A program made the position numbers and the translations under genes. DNA of 13,522 bases from Lachnospiraceae bacterium (lineage in GTDB: Bacteria > Bacillota > Clostridia > Lachnospirales > Lachnospiraceae), in assembly GCA_021199395.1 (NCBI GenBank), contig JAJQIE010000117.1, positions 1-13,522 of the forward strand, read 5' to 3'. Shown here piece after piece: positions 1 through 7,246 of the stretch. The notes below the pieces were generated by a model. It was not told the origin of the DNA. It made no database searches and worked only from the letters and a program-made list of their open reading frames with translations. Every line of letters starts with the position of its first letter. The first letter of the stretch is position 1.

Positions 1-517
1 CGGCAAAATTAATCCGGCACATTCCAAACCCCGCATCCTCTATCGCCACATCCCGGTAATGCCGGACATGGCCCCCCGGAAACCAGGTTTTATAATACAG
101 GTCACAGGGCGGATTATAGTTTTCCAGGAAATTTGTCATGATCTGCGCCGTACATCCCGGCACAAATGTAGTGGCAATTGCAAACCCCACGCCATTCGGC
201 ATGATACAATAGCCTGACTTTAATTTACTGCAGCCTTCCACATCCATGCTTTGGACATATTCTTCCGGTAAAAATGCTTTTTTCGGATCACACTCAGCAT
301 TGTATTCCGTCGCCCTGATGTTCTCCTCATCCGGCATAGCCGGACCCATTCTGTAATACCTGGCGTATGGAGAAGCTTCCTCTTCTTCTGTCAGCGCACA
401 GCTCAGTCTGTAAACCTTCCCTTCCGCTTCCTCTGATAAAAATCTGCCGCAATCCTTCACGAATGGGAACGGTCTGTTTTCATCAAAGGTTACGCCATAT
501 TCTCTGACTGTCTTCAT
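1..517 (-). CDS. DAPG/phloretin hydrolase-like protein, N-terminal 172 residues (partial)
   Basis: The gene starts at an ATG at 515-517 and is open to the left edge, so its C-terminus is missing. The visible 172 residues resemble the PhlG / 2,4-diacetylphloroglucinol hydrolase family, which also contains the phloretin hydrolase of gut Eubacterium. These are zinc enzymes that hydrolyse a C-C bond next to an aryl ketone or in a beta-diketone. Supporting motifs are SGYCIMPNGVGFAIATTF (101-118), VPG (119-121) and YYKTWFPGGH (141-150). H150 sits where the family has its first zinc-ligand His in a W-x-P-x-x-H motif. The usual WWFxWH segment is replaced by NFLENYNPP, so this is a divergent member. 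The remaining zinc ligands would lie outside the window. The GGGAGGGG ribosome binding site lies inside the last codons of the upstream E1 beta gene, with two bases between stop and start, so translation is probably coupled. The family call rests on recall of motifs, and the substrate is unknown. Confidence 0.6.
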   Translation of the reverse strand, partial: MKTVREYGVTFDENRPFPFVKDCGRFLSEEAEGKVYRLSCALTEEEEASPYARYYRMGPAMPDEENIRATEYNAECDPKKAFLPEEYVQSMDVEGCSKLKSGYCIMPNGVGFAIATTFVPGCTAQIMTNFLENYNPPCDLYYKTWFPGGHVRHYRDVAIEDAGFGMCRINFA

Positions 518-519
518 AA

Positions 520-1479
520 TCATTCCCCTCCCATTATTCGAATTACAGTATTCACCACATCTTCCGTTGTCCTTGGATGGTTGACAGCGACATTCGGCCC
601 CGCCAGTCTTACTACCGGTGATTTCAGGTAATCAAACGCGTATTCCGCTATCTCTGCGGCTATTTCAGCGCCATATCCGCCATTTCGCCTTGCCTCATAC
701 AGAACAATCGCCCGCCCCGTTTTCCTTACGCTAGCTAACACAGCCTCCCGGTCATATGGCACGAGCGTCCTGAGATCCAGTACCTCAATATCATATCTGT
801 TTTTAAGCCGCTCGGCAGCCTCAAGAGCTCTGTTCACGACAAAGCCATACCCTACAATCGTAAGGTCTGTCCCTTCCCGCTTCACATCTGCCCTGCCTAG
901 AGGAAGAAGGTATTCCTCCTCCGGGATATCCTGCTCCATCTGATACATCCCGTGGTGTTCCATAAAAAGTACGGGATAATCATCGCGTATGGCGGATTTG
1001 AGCAGCCCCTTCGCATCATATGGGCAGGATGGCATTACCACTTTAAGCCCAGGAGTATTGCAGAACCAGGCTTCACAATTTTCATTCTGGATTGCCTGGT
1101 TTGGAAGTGTCCCTCCACATGGTGTGCGGACTACCATCGGTACCTTTATTCCATTGGAATTTGTCGCCATTTTTGCCCCGCCATATACAAGATGCTCCGC
1201 GCACGTGGCAAGAAATTCCGAATGCATGATTTCCGCTACAGGCCGCAGGCCAAATACGGCCGCCCCAATACTGGAGCCAAGAATCTCCCCTTCTGAAATA
1301 GGGGTTTCCATAATCCGTTCCGGCCCGAATTCCTTCAACAGTCCTGTGGACGTCCCACAAAGGCCGTTGCCGCGATGATAGACGCCAATATCCTCTCCTA
1401 CGCAATACACAGTGGGATCCTTCCTGAGTTCTTCCCGCAGAGCCTGATTTACAGCCTGTTTTCCTTTTACTAAACTCAT
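520..1479 (-). CDS. TPP-dependent 2-oxoacid/acetoin dehydrogenase-type E1 beta subunit, copy 1
   Basis: This 319-residue protein has the full length and layout of an E1 beta (AcoB/PdhB/BkdB-like) subunit: a pyrimidine-binding transketolase-like domain (about 4-180) and a C-terminal transketolase domain (about 195-315). Visible landmarks are GEDIGVY (28-34), TPISE with the cofactor-activating Glu63, PGLKVVMPSCPYDAKGLL, and DLRTLVPYD followed by SVRKTGRAIV. The family HSQ motif before the PGLKV loop reads Q131-N-E, so the conserved His is missing. The start is the ATG at 1477-1479, preceded by GGAGGG and two bases after the stop of the alpha gene. The open frame reaches further upstream but would overlap alpha and has no better ribosome binding site. 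It pairs with the adjacent alpha as a probable alpha2-beta2 enzyme. By eye it is about 70% identical to the second beta copy at 6272-7228. No E2 or E3 gene is nearby, so the reaction (dehydrogenase half-reaction, lyase or ligase) is uncertain. Confidence 0.9.
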   Translation of the reverse strand: MSLVKGKQAVNQALREELRKDPTVYCVGEDIGVYHRGNGLCGTSTGLLKEFGPERIMETPISEGEILGSSIGAAVFGLRPVAEIMHSEFLATCAEHLVYGGAKMATNSNGIKVPMVVRTPCGGTLPNQAIQNENCEAWFCNTPGLKVVMPSCPYDAKGLLKSAIRDDYPVLFMEHHGMYQMEQDIPEEEYLLPLGRADVKREGTDLTIVGYGFVVNRALEAAERLKNRYDIEVLDLRTLVPYDREAVLASVRKTGRAIVLYEARRNGGYGAEIAAEIAEYAFDYLKSPVVRLAGPNVAVNHPRTTEDVVNTVIRIMGGE

Positions 1480-1481
1480 TC

Positions 1482-2459
1482 TCAACCCTCCTGTCCCAGT
1501 CCCCACATATCGTTTACTACAGCCTGCTGTACCTGATAAAACTGTTTTACAGTGATTTCCGACCTCTGAAGCGCCCATTCATACGCCTCATCAATTTCCT
1601 GCCGTGCCGCTTCCTTTACTATATTTATATCCTCAGGTTTCACACCCATCGCTTTCAGTTGATTTTCGGCATTTATTACCGGATCTTTTTTCTTCCATTC
1701 TTCGAGCACCGCCGGATCGCGATAATCATCTTCATCATGGGCGGAGTGTCCGGATATACGATACGTTTTAGCGTATACAAGAGAAGGCCTGCCTTTTCTG
1801 GAATAGGAAGCAGCGTCTCCAATGCATTGATACACATCCGAAACATCATTGCCATCACATTCATACGTTCGAATTCCAAACGGTTTTACCATATCGGCAA
1901 TACTGCTCACACATATATCATCCTCTACAGGAGTAGACATCGCCCAGCCATTTCCTCTTACCAGGATCATCAGAGGAAGCTGAAATCTCGATGCCCAGTT
2001 AAACATCTCATGAAAATTTCCTTTGCTTGTAGCGCCATCTCCGCTCATAAAGACGACCACATTTCCGGTTCCCAGCTTTTTTTGCGCAAGAGCAGCCCCC
2101 GTAGCAATATCCGCGTCCGCTCCGATCAGCGAGCTGCTGGTGCCAATCACTCCATGCTCTACATCTGTCCAGGCAGAGGGCAAAGTAGTGTTTATATATT
2201 CTTTTTCTCCCAGTCTGCCAAGCCAGCAGCACATCTGCTCCTTTATGCTGATTCCGCCCTTATAGCGCAATGTTGCGCCTTCCCCTCTGAAATAGCAGGT
2301 GATAATATCACTTTTTTCAAGAGCAGCACAGGCACCGACTGTAATGGCTTCCTCGCCAATCTCCGTATAAATTCCAATGCCATAATCCAGAATTTTCTCC
2401 TGAAAATATCTCTGCTGTACCAGATTTTTATAACTCTCCATCAATAAATTTCTGTCCAT
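1482..2459 (-). CDS. TPP-dependent 2-oxoacid/acetoin dehydrogenase-type E1 alpha subunit, copy 1
   Basis: This is a 325-residue E1 alpha (AcoA/PdhA-like) protein that binds the diphosphate of TPP and Mg2+. The TPP motif starts at GDG (140-142) and ends at G-N170-GWAMS, with Asp141 and Asn170 as expected metal ligands. The flexible active-site loop reads YRISGHSAHDEDDYRDP (233-249), and His238 matches the conserved alpha-subunit active-site His. The DVEHGVIGTSSSLIGADADI segment matches the region joining the TPP-binding sheet. A GTG six bases upstream (2465) also fits the frame, but AGAGGTGG overlaps that GTG and is well placed for the ATG at 2459, which I chose. The gene begins 11 bases after the permease stop and ends two bases before the beta start. 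That places it in the same transcript as the transporter and matches the usual alpha-beta gene order. Confidence 0.9.
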   Translation of the reverse strand: MDRNLLMESYKNLVQQRYFQEKILDYGIGIYTEIGEEAITVGACAALEKSDIITCYFRGEGATLRYKGGISIKEQMCCWLGRLGEKEYINTTLPSAWTDVEHGVIGTSSSLIGADADIATGAALAQKKLGTGNVVVFMSGDGATSKGNFHEMFNWASRFQLPLMILVRGNGWAMSTPVEDDICVSSIADMVKPFGIRTYECDGNDVSDVYQCIGDAASYSRKGRPSLVYAKTYRISGHSAHDEDDYRDPAVLEEWKKKDPVINAENQLKAMGVKPEDINIVKEAARQEIDEAYEWALQRSEITVKQFYQVQQAVVNDMWGLGQEG

Positions 2460-2470
2460 GGCCACCTCTT

Positions 2471-3421
2471 TCAGCTTTCTTTTCTTCTGCGCAGCGTATC
2501 AATGACCACGGCGCTGACCGTAATAACGCCAGTGATAATATTCAGGACAAACTGGTTTATTCTCAGCAGGTTGCCTCCGTTATCAATCGTAGTCATCAAA
2601 ACAGCTCCAAACAGAGTCCCAATAACGGTACCCTCGCCGCCCATAAAACTCGTTCCGCCTATTACAGCCGCCGTGATCGCGTTCAGCTCATATCCGGAAC
2701 CGGTAGTCGGCAGTCCCTGCGACAGCCTGGAGGCATACAGAATACCCGCAAACCCGGCCATTGTACTGGCCAGTACATATACAGACTTTACGTGGAAGGA
2801 AACATTGATTCCCGAAAGCCTGGCCACCTCAATATTGCTGCCGACCGCATATAAGTTACGTCCATATATCGTTTTATGCAGTACAAACTGCCCGATCGCG
2901 ACCGCGATAAACATCGTCCATACCAAATACGGAATTCCAAGAAAAGAACCGCTCGCGAACGCAGTAAACGATTTCGGAAGGCCTGAAATGATAAGTCCTC
3001 CCGTAATCAGCTGCGCAACGCCCCTGACCGCGGTCATCGTTCCCAGTGTAGCTATAAACGCGGGAACCTTCGTCGTATATATGATGTTCCCATTGATCAC
3101 TCCTACCAGCATAGAGGCAAGAAGCGCCAGAATAATACTCACTGGTACGGGAACGCCAATGCTCATCGTATAGGTGGAAACCATGGCTCCCAGCCCCATC
3201 ACGGAGCCTACGGACAGATCCGACTGGCCAGTAACCAAAAGAAATGTAACCCCCACCGACGCAATCCCCAGTATAGATGCCTGGCGCAGCAGATTTGTTA
3301 TATTTCTCACTGTAAAAAATGTCGGATTCAATATGGCGAGGATAATCCACAATGCCAAAAGTACAAGTGGTATGGTAAGCTCCTGCCTGATCTTAAATTT
3401 TTTTGTTTTTTCCTTCTCCAC
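2471..3421 (-). CDS. RbsC-type sugar ABC transporter permease
   Basis: This 316-residue, very hydrophobic protein is the membrane-spanning subunit of a monosaccharide-type (CUT2) ABC importer (BPD_transp_2 family). A basic cytoplasmic N-terminus (1-15) is followed by about eight to ten membrane segments. Family landmarks are TGQSDLSVGSVMGLGAM (about 64-80, usually GGIDLSVGS), the cytoplasmic coupling region VPAFIATLGTMTAVRG (119-134), YAVGSNIEVARLSGINV, and the late GGTSFMGGEGTVIGTLFGA motif. The start is a GTG at 3419-3421, nine bases after an AAAGGAG ribosome binding site; no ATG nearby is as well placed. It ends in RRRKES. The ATPase gene lies just upstream and E1 alpha copy 1 just downstream. 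CUT2 systems usually use a permease homodimer, consistent with one permease gene. The substrate cannot be read from the sequence. Confidence 0.95.
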   Translation of the reverse strand: MEKEKTKKFKIRQELTIPLVLLALWIILAILNPTFFTVRNITNLLRQASILGIASVGVTFLLVTGQSDLSVGSVMGLGAMVSTYTMSIGVPVPVSIILALLASMLVGVINGNIIYTTKVPAFIATLGTMTAVRGVAQLITGGLIISGLPKSFTAFASGSFLGIPYLVWTMFIAVAIGQFVLHKTIYGRNLYAVGSNIEVARLSGINVSFHVKSVYVLASTMAGFAGILYASRLSQGLPTTGSGYELNAITAAVIGGTSFMGGEGTVIGTLFGAVLMTTIDNGGNLLRINQFVLNIITGVITVSAVVIDTLRRRKES

Positions 3422-3457
3422 TTTACAACACTCCTTTAGAATTCTTTGGCTTCAGGA

Positions 3458-4963
3458 TTACGACTCAAATGCCTTACTGAGAATTGCCTCCTGAGTCGCT
3501 TCCCTGGAGAGAAATTCCCCTGTAATTCTGCCATTGCTCATAACGATTATCCTGTCGCATACGCCGATAAGCTCCGGGAGATAAGACGAAACCATAATCA
3601 CGCCGCCTCCGTCTGCGGCAAAGGATCGGATCATCTCGTAGATTTCTACCTTCGCTCCCACGTCCACTCCTACTGTTGGTTCGTCAAAAATCATGACCTT
3701 AGGCGTAATATTGAACCATTTGGCTACGGCTACCTTCTGCTGGTTTCCCCCGCTTAAATTCCTGACCTTCTGATCAAGGCTCGGTGTTTTGATCTGAAGC
3801 TTTTCCCTGTATGCTTCAGCGATCTCTTTCTCTTTTCTTTCCGAAGCGAGAAAATATTTTGTAACGGCCTGATAATTGGCCATATTAATGTTTGAATACA
3901 CAGCCATACGCTGTGCCACGCCCTCATTGTGCCTGTCCTCCGGGACAAGCGCAATTCCGGCCTTCATCGCTGAGCGGATCCCCTTATCTGTCAGTGGCTT
4001 CCCGTCTACATGGATCTCGCCGCTGTCATATGGGTCTGCCCCGAAAATAGCCCTCATGGTTTCTGTCCGCCCCGCTCCCACAAGTCCGAACATTCCAACG
4101 ATCTCGCCCCTGCTAACGGAAAAGCTGATGTCATGAAAAGCCTTTGCGCGAGTCAGCCCCTTTACCTCCAGAATCGGTGTCCCCGGTTGAATTCTATCCT
4201 CACTGCTGCCCTTCTCATCGCCATACAGGTTCTCTATCTTTCTTCCGGACATCATGCTGATCAGTTTATCGTTATCCACTTCCTCCACCGGATACGAGCC
4301 CACGTGTTTTCCGTCCCGCATAACCGTCACCCAATCGCATATTTCATAAATCTCTTCCAGACGGTGGGACACATATATAATAGAGACATCCTCGTTTTTA
4401 AGTCTCCTCATCGCGTTAAAAAGTATCTCTGTCTCCTCATCCGTCAGCATGGCTGTCGGCTCGTCCAGCACCAGAACCTGTGAGTTTAAAGCCAGCGCCT
4501 TGGCAATGGCGACCATCTGTTTCTTCGCCACGGACAGGGTTGAAACTCTTTTCTTCAAATCCAGAGACAGACCGTATTTCTCAAGAATATCCGACGCGGT
4601 TTCATACATTTTTTTCCTGTCCAGAAAGCCATGGCTGTTCGGCTGCCAGCCCAGGCAGATATTTTCCGCCACACTCAGGGATTCCACCAGCTGGAGATCC
4701 TGATATACCGCGCTGAGCCCTGAATTTCTGGCCTTCAGAGGACTGTTATCCGTTATGTCTTCGCCGTTCAGAGTTATCTTGCCGCCATCCGCCCGGTAAA
4801 CGCCAAGCAGGATCTTTAACAAAACCGATTTGCCCGCGCCATTCTCCCCCAGAAGTCCATGGATCTGATGAGGCATAACCGTAAAATCAACCCCCTGAAG
4901 AGCATGGACGCCTGGAAAACTTTTCTCAATTCCGACCATCGTAACTCTCGACTGATTATCCAT
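3458..4963 (-). CDS. RbsA-type sugar ABC transporter ATP-binding protein (double NBD)
   Basis: At 501 residues this has the normal length for a CUT2 ATPase with two fused nucleotide-binding domains. NBD1 has Walker A GENGAGKS (39-46), signature LSVAKKQMVAIAKAL, Walker B VLVLDEPTAML and a D-loop/H-loop region ending YVSHRLEEI. NBD2 has the degenerate Walker A GLVGAGRTE typical of RbsA/MglA second domains, signature LSGGNQQKVAVAKWF and Walker B VMIFDEPTVGVD. A small oddity is GKSV in NBD1, where the family normally has GKST. The ATG at 4961-4963 follows GGAGG with good spacing. The gene lies between the binding protein (111-base gap with a stem-loop) and the permease (36-base gap). It supplies ATP hydrolysis for import at the inner face of the membrane. 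Confidence 0.96.
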   Translation of the reverse strand: MDNQSRVTMVGIEKSFPGVHALQGVDFTVMPHQIHGLLGENGAGKSVLLKILLGVYRADGGKITLNGEDITDNSPLKARNSGLSAVYQDLQLVESLSVAENICLGWQPNSHGFLDRKKMYETASDILEKYGLSLDLKKRVSTLSVAKKQMVAIAKALALNSQVLVLDEPTAMLTDEETEILFNAMRRLKNEDVSIIYVSHRLEEIYEICDWVTVMRDGKHVGSYPVEEVDNDKLISMMSGRKIENLYGDEKGSSEDRIQPGTPILEVKGLTRAKAFHDISFSVSRGEIVGMFGLVGAGRTETMRAIFGADPYDSGEIHVDGKPLTDKGIRSAMKAGIALVPEDRHNEGVAQRMAVYSNINMANYQAVTKYFLASERKEKEIAEAYREKLQIKTPSLDQKVRNLSGGNQQKVAVAKWFNITPKVMIFDEPTVGVDVGAKVEIYEMIRSFAADGGGVIMVSSYLPELIGVCDRIIVMSNGRITGEFLSREATQEAILSKAFES

Positions 4964-4989
4964 TCCTATTCCTCCAAAGGTGTATCATC

Positions 4990-5038
4990 TCCGGGAATCT
5001 CTGAATCATCAAACGCCGATTTCTATGAAATTCCCGGA
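4990..5038 (-). other. Stem-loop between binding-protein and ATPase genes
   Basis: A perfect 9-base inverted repeat, TCCGGGAAT at 4990-4998 and ATTCCCGGA at 5030-5038, encloses 31 bases. A smaller hairpin, ATTTC-TAT-GAAAT at 5019-5031, overlaps the outer arm, so the two folds compete in part. There is no U-run after the stem, so it is not a normal intrinsic terminator. Its place just after the binding-protein gene is where many ABC operons carry an RNA-stabilising or partial-termination hairpin that keeps binding protein above ATPase and permease. That role is inferred. Confidence 0.55.
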
Positions 5039-5074
5039 TCTATACCGTTAAAGACTTTTTGATTATACTGAAAC

Positions 5075-6076
5075 TCAATCCAACGGGAACAGAAGCTTCT
5101 GGTTTTCCTCTTCGTCCATGTTCTCCTGCGTAATTAAAGCAGTCGCCGACGCAACATCCTTATCTACCGATTCACCTGTAAGCATCTTGTAGCTGTTTAT
5201 CGCTCCAAGATATCCCATATTATAAGGATCCTGGACAACCAGAGCGTAAATAATGCCATTTTCCAGAGCTTCAATCTCCGCGTCGCTCGCGTCAATCGCC
5301 GTCACCACGAACTCACCCTGAATACCGCTTTCCTCGATTGCACTGACAACGCCTCCCGCGGTGCCGTCTGCGCTTGCGAATATTCCAAGCAGGGTATCCT
5401 GATTTGCAAGATACATATCCTGCGTTCCTGACAGCGCGTTCGCCATATCGCCGTCACAGTATACCACCGGAAGTATTTCAATATCCGGAGCAAGCTCAGC
5501 GATCCGATCCATGAATCCATTGTCTCTGTCCGCTACGGACTGAACGCCGCTGATCGGGCTGATAACGCCAACGGTACCTACAAGCTCCGTTCCATCCGCC
5601 TCCAGCTTTTCAATCATGGCCTCAGCCGCGGACTGCCCCGCCGCATAGTTATCCGTAGCTATGTAGCTGTCATAGTTATCCGAGTCGATCGCTGAATCAA
5701 TGATGGTAACCTTAATCCCGCTCTCCATCGCCTCATCAACCACGCTGACAATTCCGCTGGTGGAAGCCGGTCCGATAACCAGCGCATCCGGGGATGTGGT
5801 AAGTATATTCTCGATCAGGCTCAGCTGCCCTTCAAAATCAGAAGAAGAGGACGCGCCCTGTACGTCTACCGTGGCTTTGCCTTCCAGCTCTTCTCCGGCC
5901 GCCTGGGCGCCCAGAGATACCGTTTGCCAGAATTCTCCATCCTGTCCCTGGATTACAACGACAATATCATAAATCTCCGCTTCCGATTCATCTTCGCTCG
6001 CATAGCTTCCAAAGCCAGCCAGTATGGTACCTGTCATGATCATTCCGATCAGTGCCGCTAATTTCCATTTCTTCAT
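5075..6076 (-). CDS. RbsB-type sugar ABC transporter substrate-binding protein
   Basis: This 333-residue extracellular binding protein belongs to the Peripla_BP_4 / ribose-binding-like family and feeds the adjacent ATPase and permease. The mature part starts around YDIVVVIQGQDGEFW (36-50) and shows the family's alternating Rossmann-like pattern: SLIENILTTSPDALVIGPAS, IKVTIIDSAIDSD, then FASADGTAGGVVSAIEE and VTAIDAS. The N-terminus MKKWKLAALIGMIMTGTILAGFGSYA is a typical signal peptide. The lipobox-like LAG is followed by Phe22 (TTT) instead of the lipidated Cys, and SYA-S at 24-27 could be a signal peptidase I site. The start is the ATG at 6074-6076, eight bases after GGAGG. A TTG at 6091 overlaps that ribosome binding site and is unlikely. 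The acidic composition suits an exported Firmicutes protein. Confidence 0.93.
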   Translation of the reverse strand: MKKWKLAALIGMIMTGTILAGFGSYASEDESEAEIYDIVVVIQGQDGEFWQTVSLGAQAAGEELEGKATVDVQGASSSSDFEGQLSLIENILTTSPDALVIGPASTSGIVSVVDEAMESGIKVTIIDSAIDSDNYDSYIATDNYAAGQSAAEAMIEKLEADGTELVGTVGVISPISGVQSVADRDNGFMDRIAELAPDIEILPVVYCDGDMANALSGTQDMYLANQDTLLGIFASADGTAGGVVSAIEESGIQGEFVVTAIDASDAEIEALENGIIYALVVQDPYNMGYLGAINSYKMLTGESVDKDVASATALITQENMDEEENQKLLFPLD

Positions 6077-6179
6077 TTTCTTTTCCTCCAAATTGTAAAT
6101 ATATAGTTTTCCTGATATTCTGCTTTGTCTCTCACCCTGTCTGAAAGTATACCTCAGTCCGGGCTACCGCCCTGCTTGC

Positions 6180-6272
6180 TCATACTTCCAGGCTCATTGA
6201 TTCATCCATCGGAACCAGCCCCTCTCTGTTTATGTATATTTTCCAGTCCGGTTTGTTCTTCTGTTCAATCAT
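6180..6272 (-). CDS. Possible small ORF (30 residues) coupled to E1 beta copy 2
   Basis: An ATG overlaps the stop of the E1 beta gene (TAATG) and opens a 30-codon frame, beginning MIEQKNKPDWKIYINREG and ending MSLEV before a TGA at 6180-6182. AAGGTGG lies about ten bases upstream, so re-initiation is plausible. The peptide is hydrophilic with no signal peptide or membrane segment, and I recognise no family. It fills half of the 195-base gap before the binding-protein gene. The rest of that gap holds short hairpins (GGGC-GGTA-GCCC near 6157-6168 and a CTGA/TCAG stem near 6139-6155), no clear terminator and no clear internal promoter. It could be a real small gene, the surviving start of a deleted gene, or chance. 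Confidence 0.3.
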   Translation of the reverse strand: MIEQKNKPDWKIYINREGLVPMDESMSLEV

Positions 6273-7228
6273 TAAATTTCAGCCACCTTCGACACCGCAT
6301 GCACGATATCCTCCACCGTTCTGGGATAATTCACCGTCAAATCCGGCCCGGCCTCACGTACAACCGGGGCTTTCAATGCACTGAACGCATCCTCGGCTAT
6401 CTGTGCGGCAATTTCAGCACCGTAGCCACCGGTTCTTCTTCCCTCGTATACGACAATCGCCCGCCCGGTCTTTCTGACACTCGCCATCACAGCTTCTCTG
6501 TCGTATGGACGGATGGTCCTCAGATCAATGACCTCCACAGATACCTTTCCCTCTAACTCCTTCGCCGCCTCAAGTACCGTATTTACCACGTAGCCGTATG
6601 CGATTATTGTAACGTCCGTTCCCTCTTTTTTTATCTCTGCCTTTCCGAGCGGCAGTACGTAATCCTCTTCCGGAACCTCCTGTTCCATGGCATACATGCC
6701 ATGATGTTCAAAGAAAAGAACCGGATAATCATCCCTTACAGACGCTTTCAGAAGCCCCTTCGCATCATATGGACAGGAAGGCATTACAATCTTTAACCCC
6801 GGTGTATTTCCAAACCATGCTTCACAGTTTTCATTCTGAACCGGAACATTCTGATCCACGCCTCCGCAGGGGGTGCGTATTACCATTGGCACCTTTATCC
6901 CATTCGAATTAATTGAAAATTTAGAGCCGCCGTACAGCAGGTGCTCCGCGCAGGTCGCCAGAAATTCCGAATGCATGATCTCAGCGATCGGACGCATTCC
7001 AAATGCAGCCGCCCCGATGCTTGAACCCGCTATCGCTCCCTCCGAAATAGGTGTTTCTACAATCCTTTCCGGGCCAAACTCCTGTAAAAGCCCTGTAGAA
7101 GTCCCGCAAAGACCATTTCCCTGGTGATACACTCCAATGTCCTCTCCGATACAATAGACGCTCTTATCTCTTCGCAGTTCTTCTTTCATAGCAAGGTTTA
7201 CTGCCTGCTTACCTTTCATTACACTCAT
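6272..7228 (-). CDS. TPP-dependent 2-oxoacid/acetoin dehydrogenase-type E1 beta subunit, copy 2
   Basis: This 318-residue E1 beta subunit is paralogous to the copy at 520-1479 and co-linear with it along its whole length. Landmarks are GEDIGVYHQGNGLCGTSTGLL (28-48), TPISE with Glu63, HSEFLATCAEHLLYGG, PGLKIVMPSCPYDAKGLL and DLRTIRPYD-SVRKTGRAIV. As in copy 1, the usual HSQ before the PGLK loop is Q131-N-E. Divergence from copy 1 is concentrated just before that motif (GGVDQNVPV versus GGTLPNQAI) and at the C-terminus. The ATG at 7226-7228 follows a GGAGGAGGG tract, 18 bases after the alpha stop. The stop overlaps the start of a possible small ORF. With the adjacent alpha it should form a second alpha2-beta2 enzyme in the same operon. 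Confidence 0.9.
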   Translation of the reverse strand: MSVMKGKQAVNLAMKEELRRDKSVYCIGEDIGVYHQGNGLCGTSTGLLQEFGPERIVETPISEGAIAGSSIGAAAFGMRPIAEIMHSEFLATCAEHLLYGGSKFSINSNGIKVPMVIRTPCGGVDQNVPVQNENCEAWFGNTPGLKIVMPSCPYDAKGLLKASVRDDYPVLFFEHHGMYAMEQEVPEEDYVLPLGKAEIKKEGTDVTIIAYGYVVNTVLEAAKELEGKVSVEVIDLRTIRPYDREAVMASVRKTGRAIVVYEGRRTGGYGAEIAAQIAEDAFSALKAPVVREAGPDLTVNYPRTVEDIVHAVSKVAEI

Positions 7229-7246
7229 ATCCTTTTGCCCTCCTCC

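Noticed and set aside
520..2459. Reading the E1 pair as apulose-4-phosphate or sulfoquinovose-type split transketolase (AptAB/SqwGH)
   Set aside because: Those are transketolase N and C halves; the motifs here (GDGATSKGNFHEMFNWA and VGEDIGVY with TPISE) are those of the 2-oxoacid dehydrogenase E1 family.
2502..3173. Long open frame on the plus strand opposite the permease gene (and similar ones opposite E1 alpha, ATPase and EI)
   Set aside because: They lie fully within genes with clear family motifs, lack ribosome binding sites and have no recognisable domains; they are antisense shadows.
5075..6076. Assigning the transporter to ribose or AI-2 (RbsB or LsrB)
   Set aside because: Ligand-contacting residues cannot be assigned by eye, and no rbsD, rbsK, lsrF or lsrG accompanies it; only the family is claimed.
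6077..6179. Intrinsic terminator or internal promoter before the binding-protein gene
   Set aside because: Only short hairpins (4-6 pairs with wobble) without a U-run, and no convincing -35/-10 pair at proper spacing.
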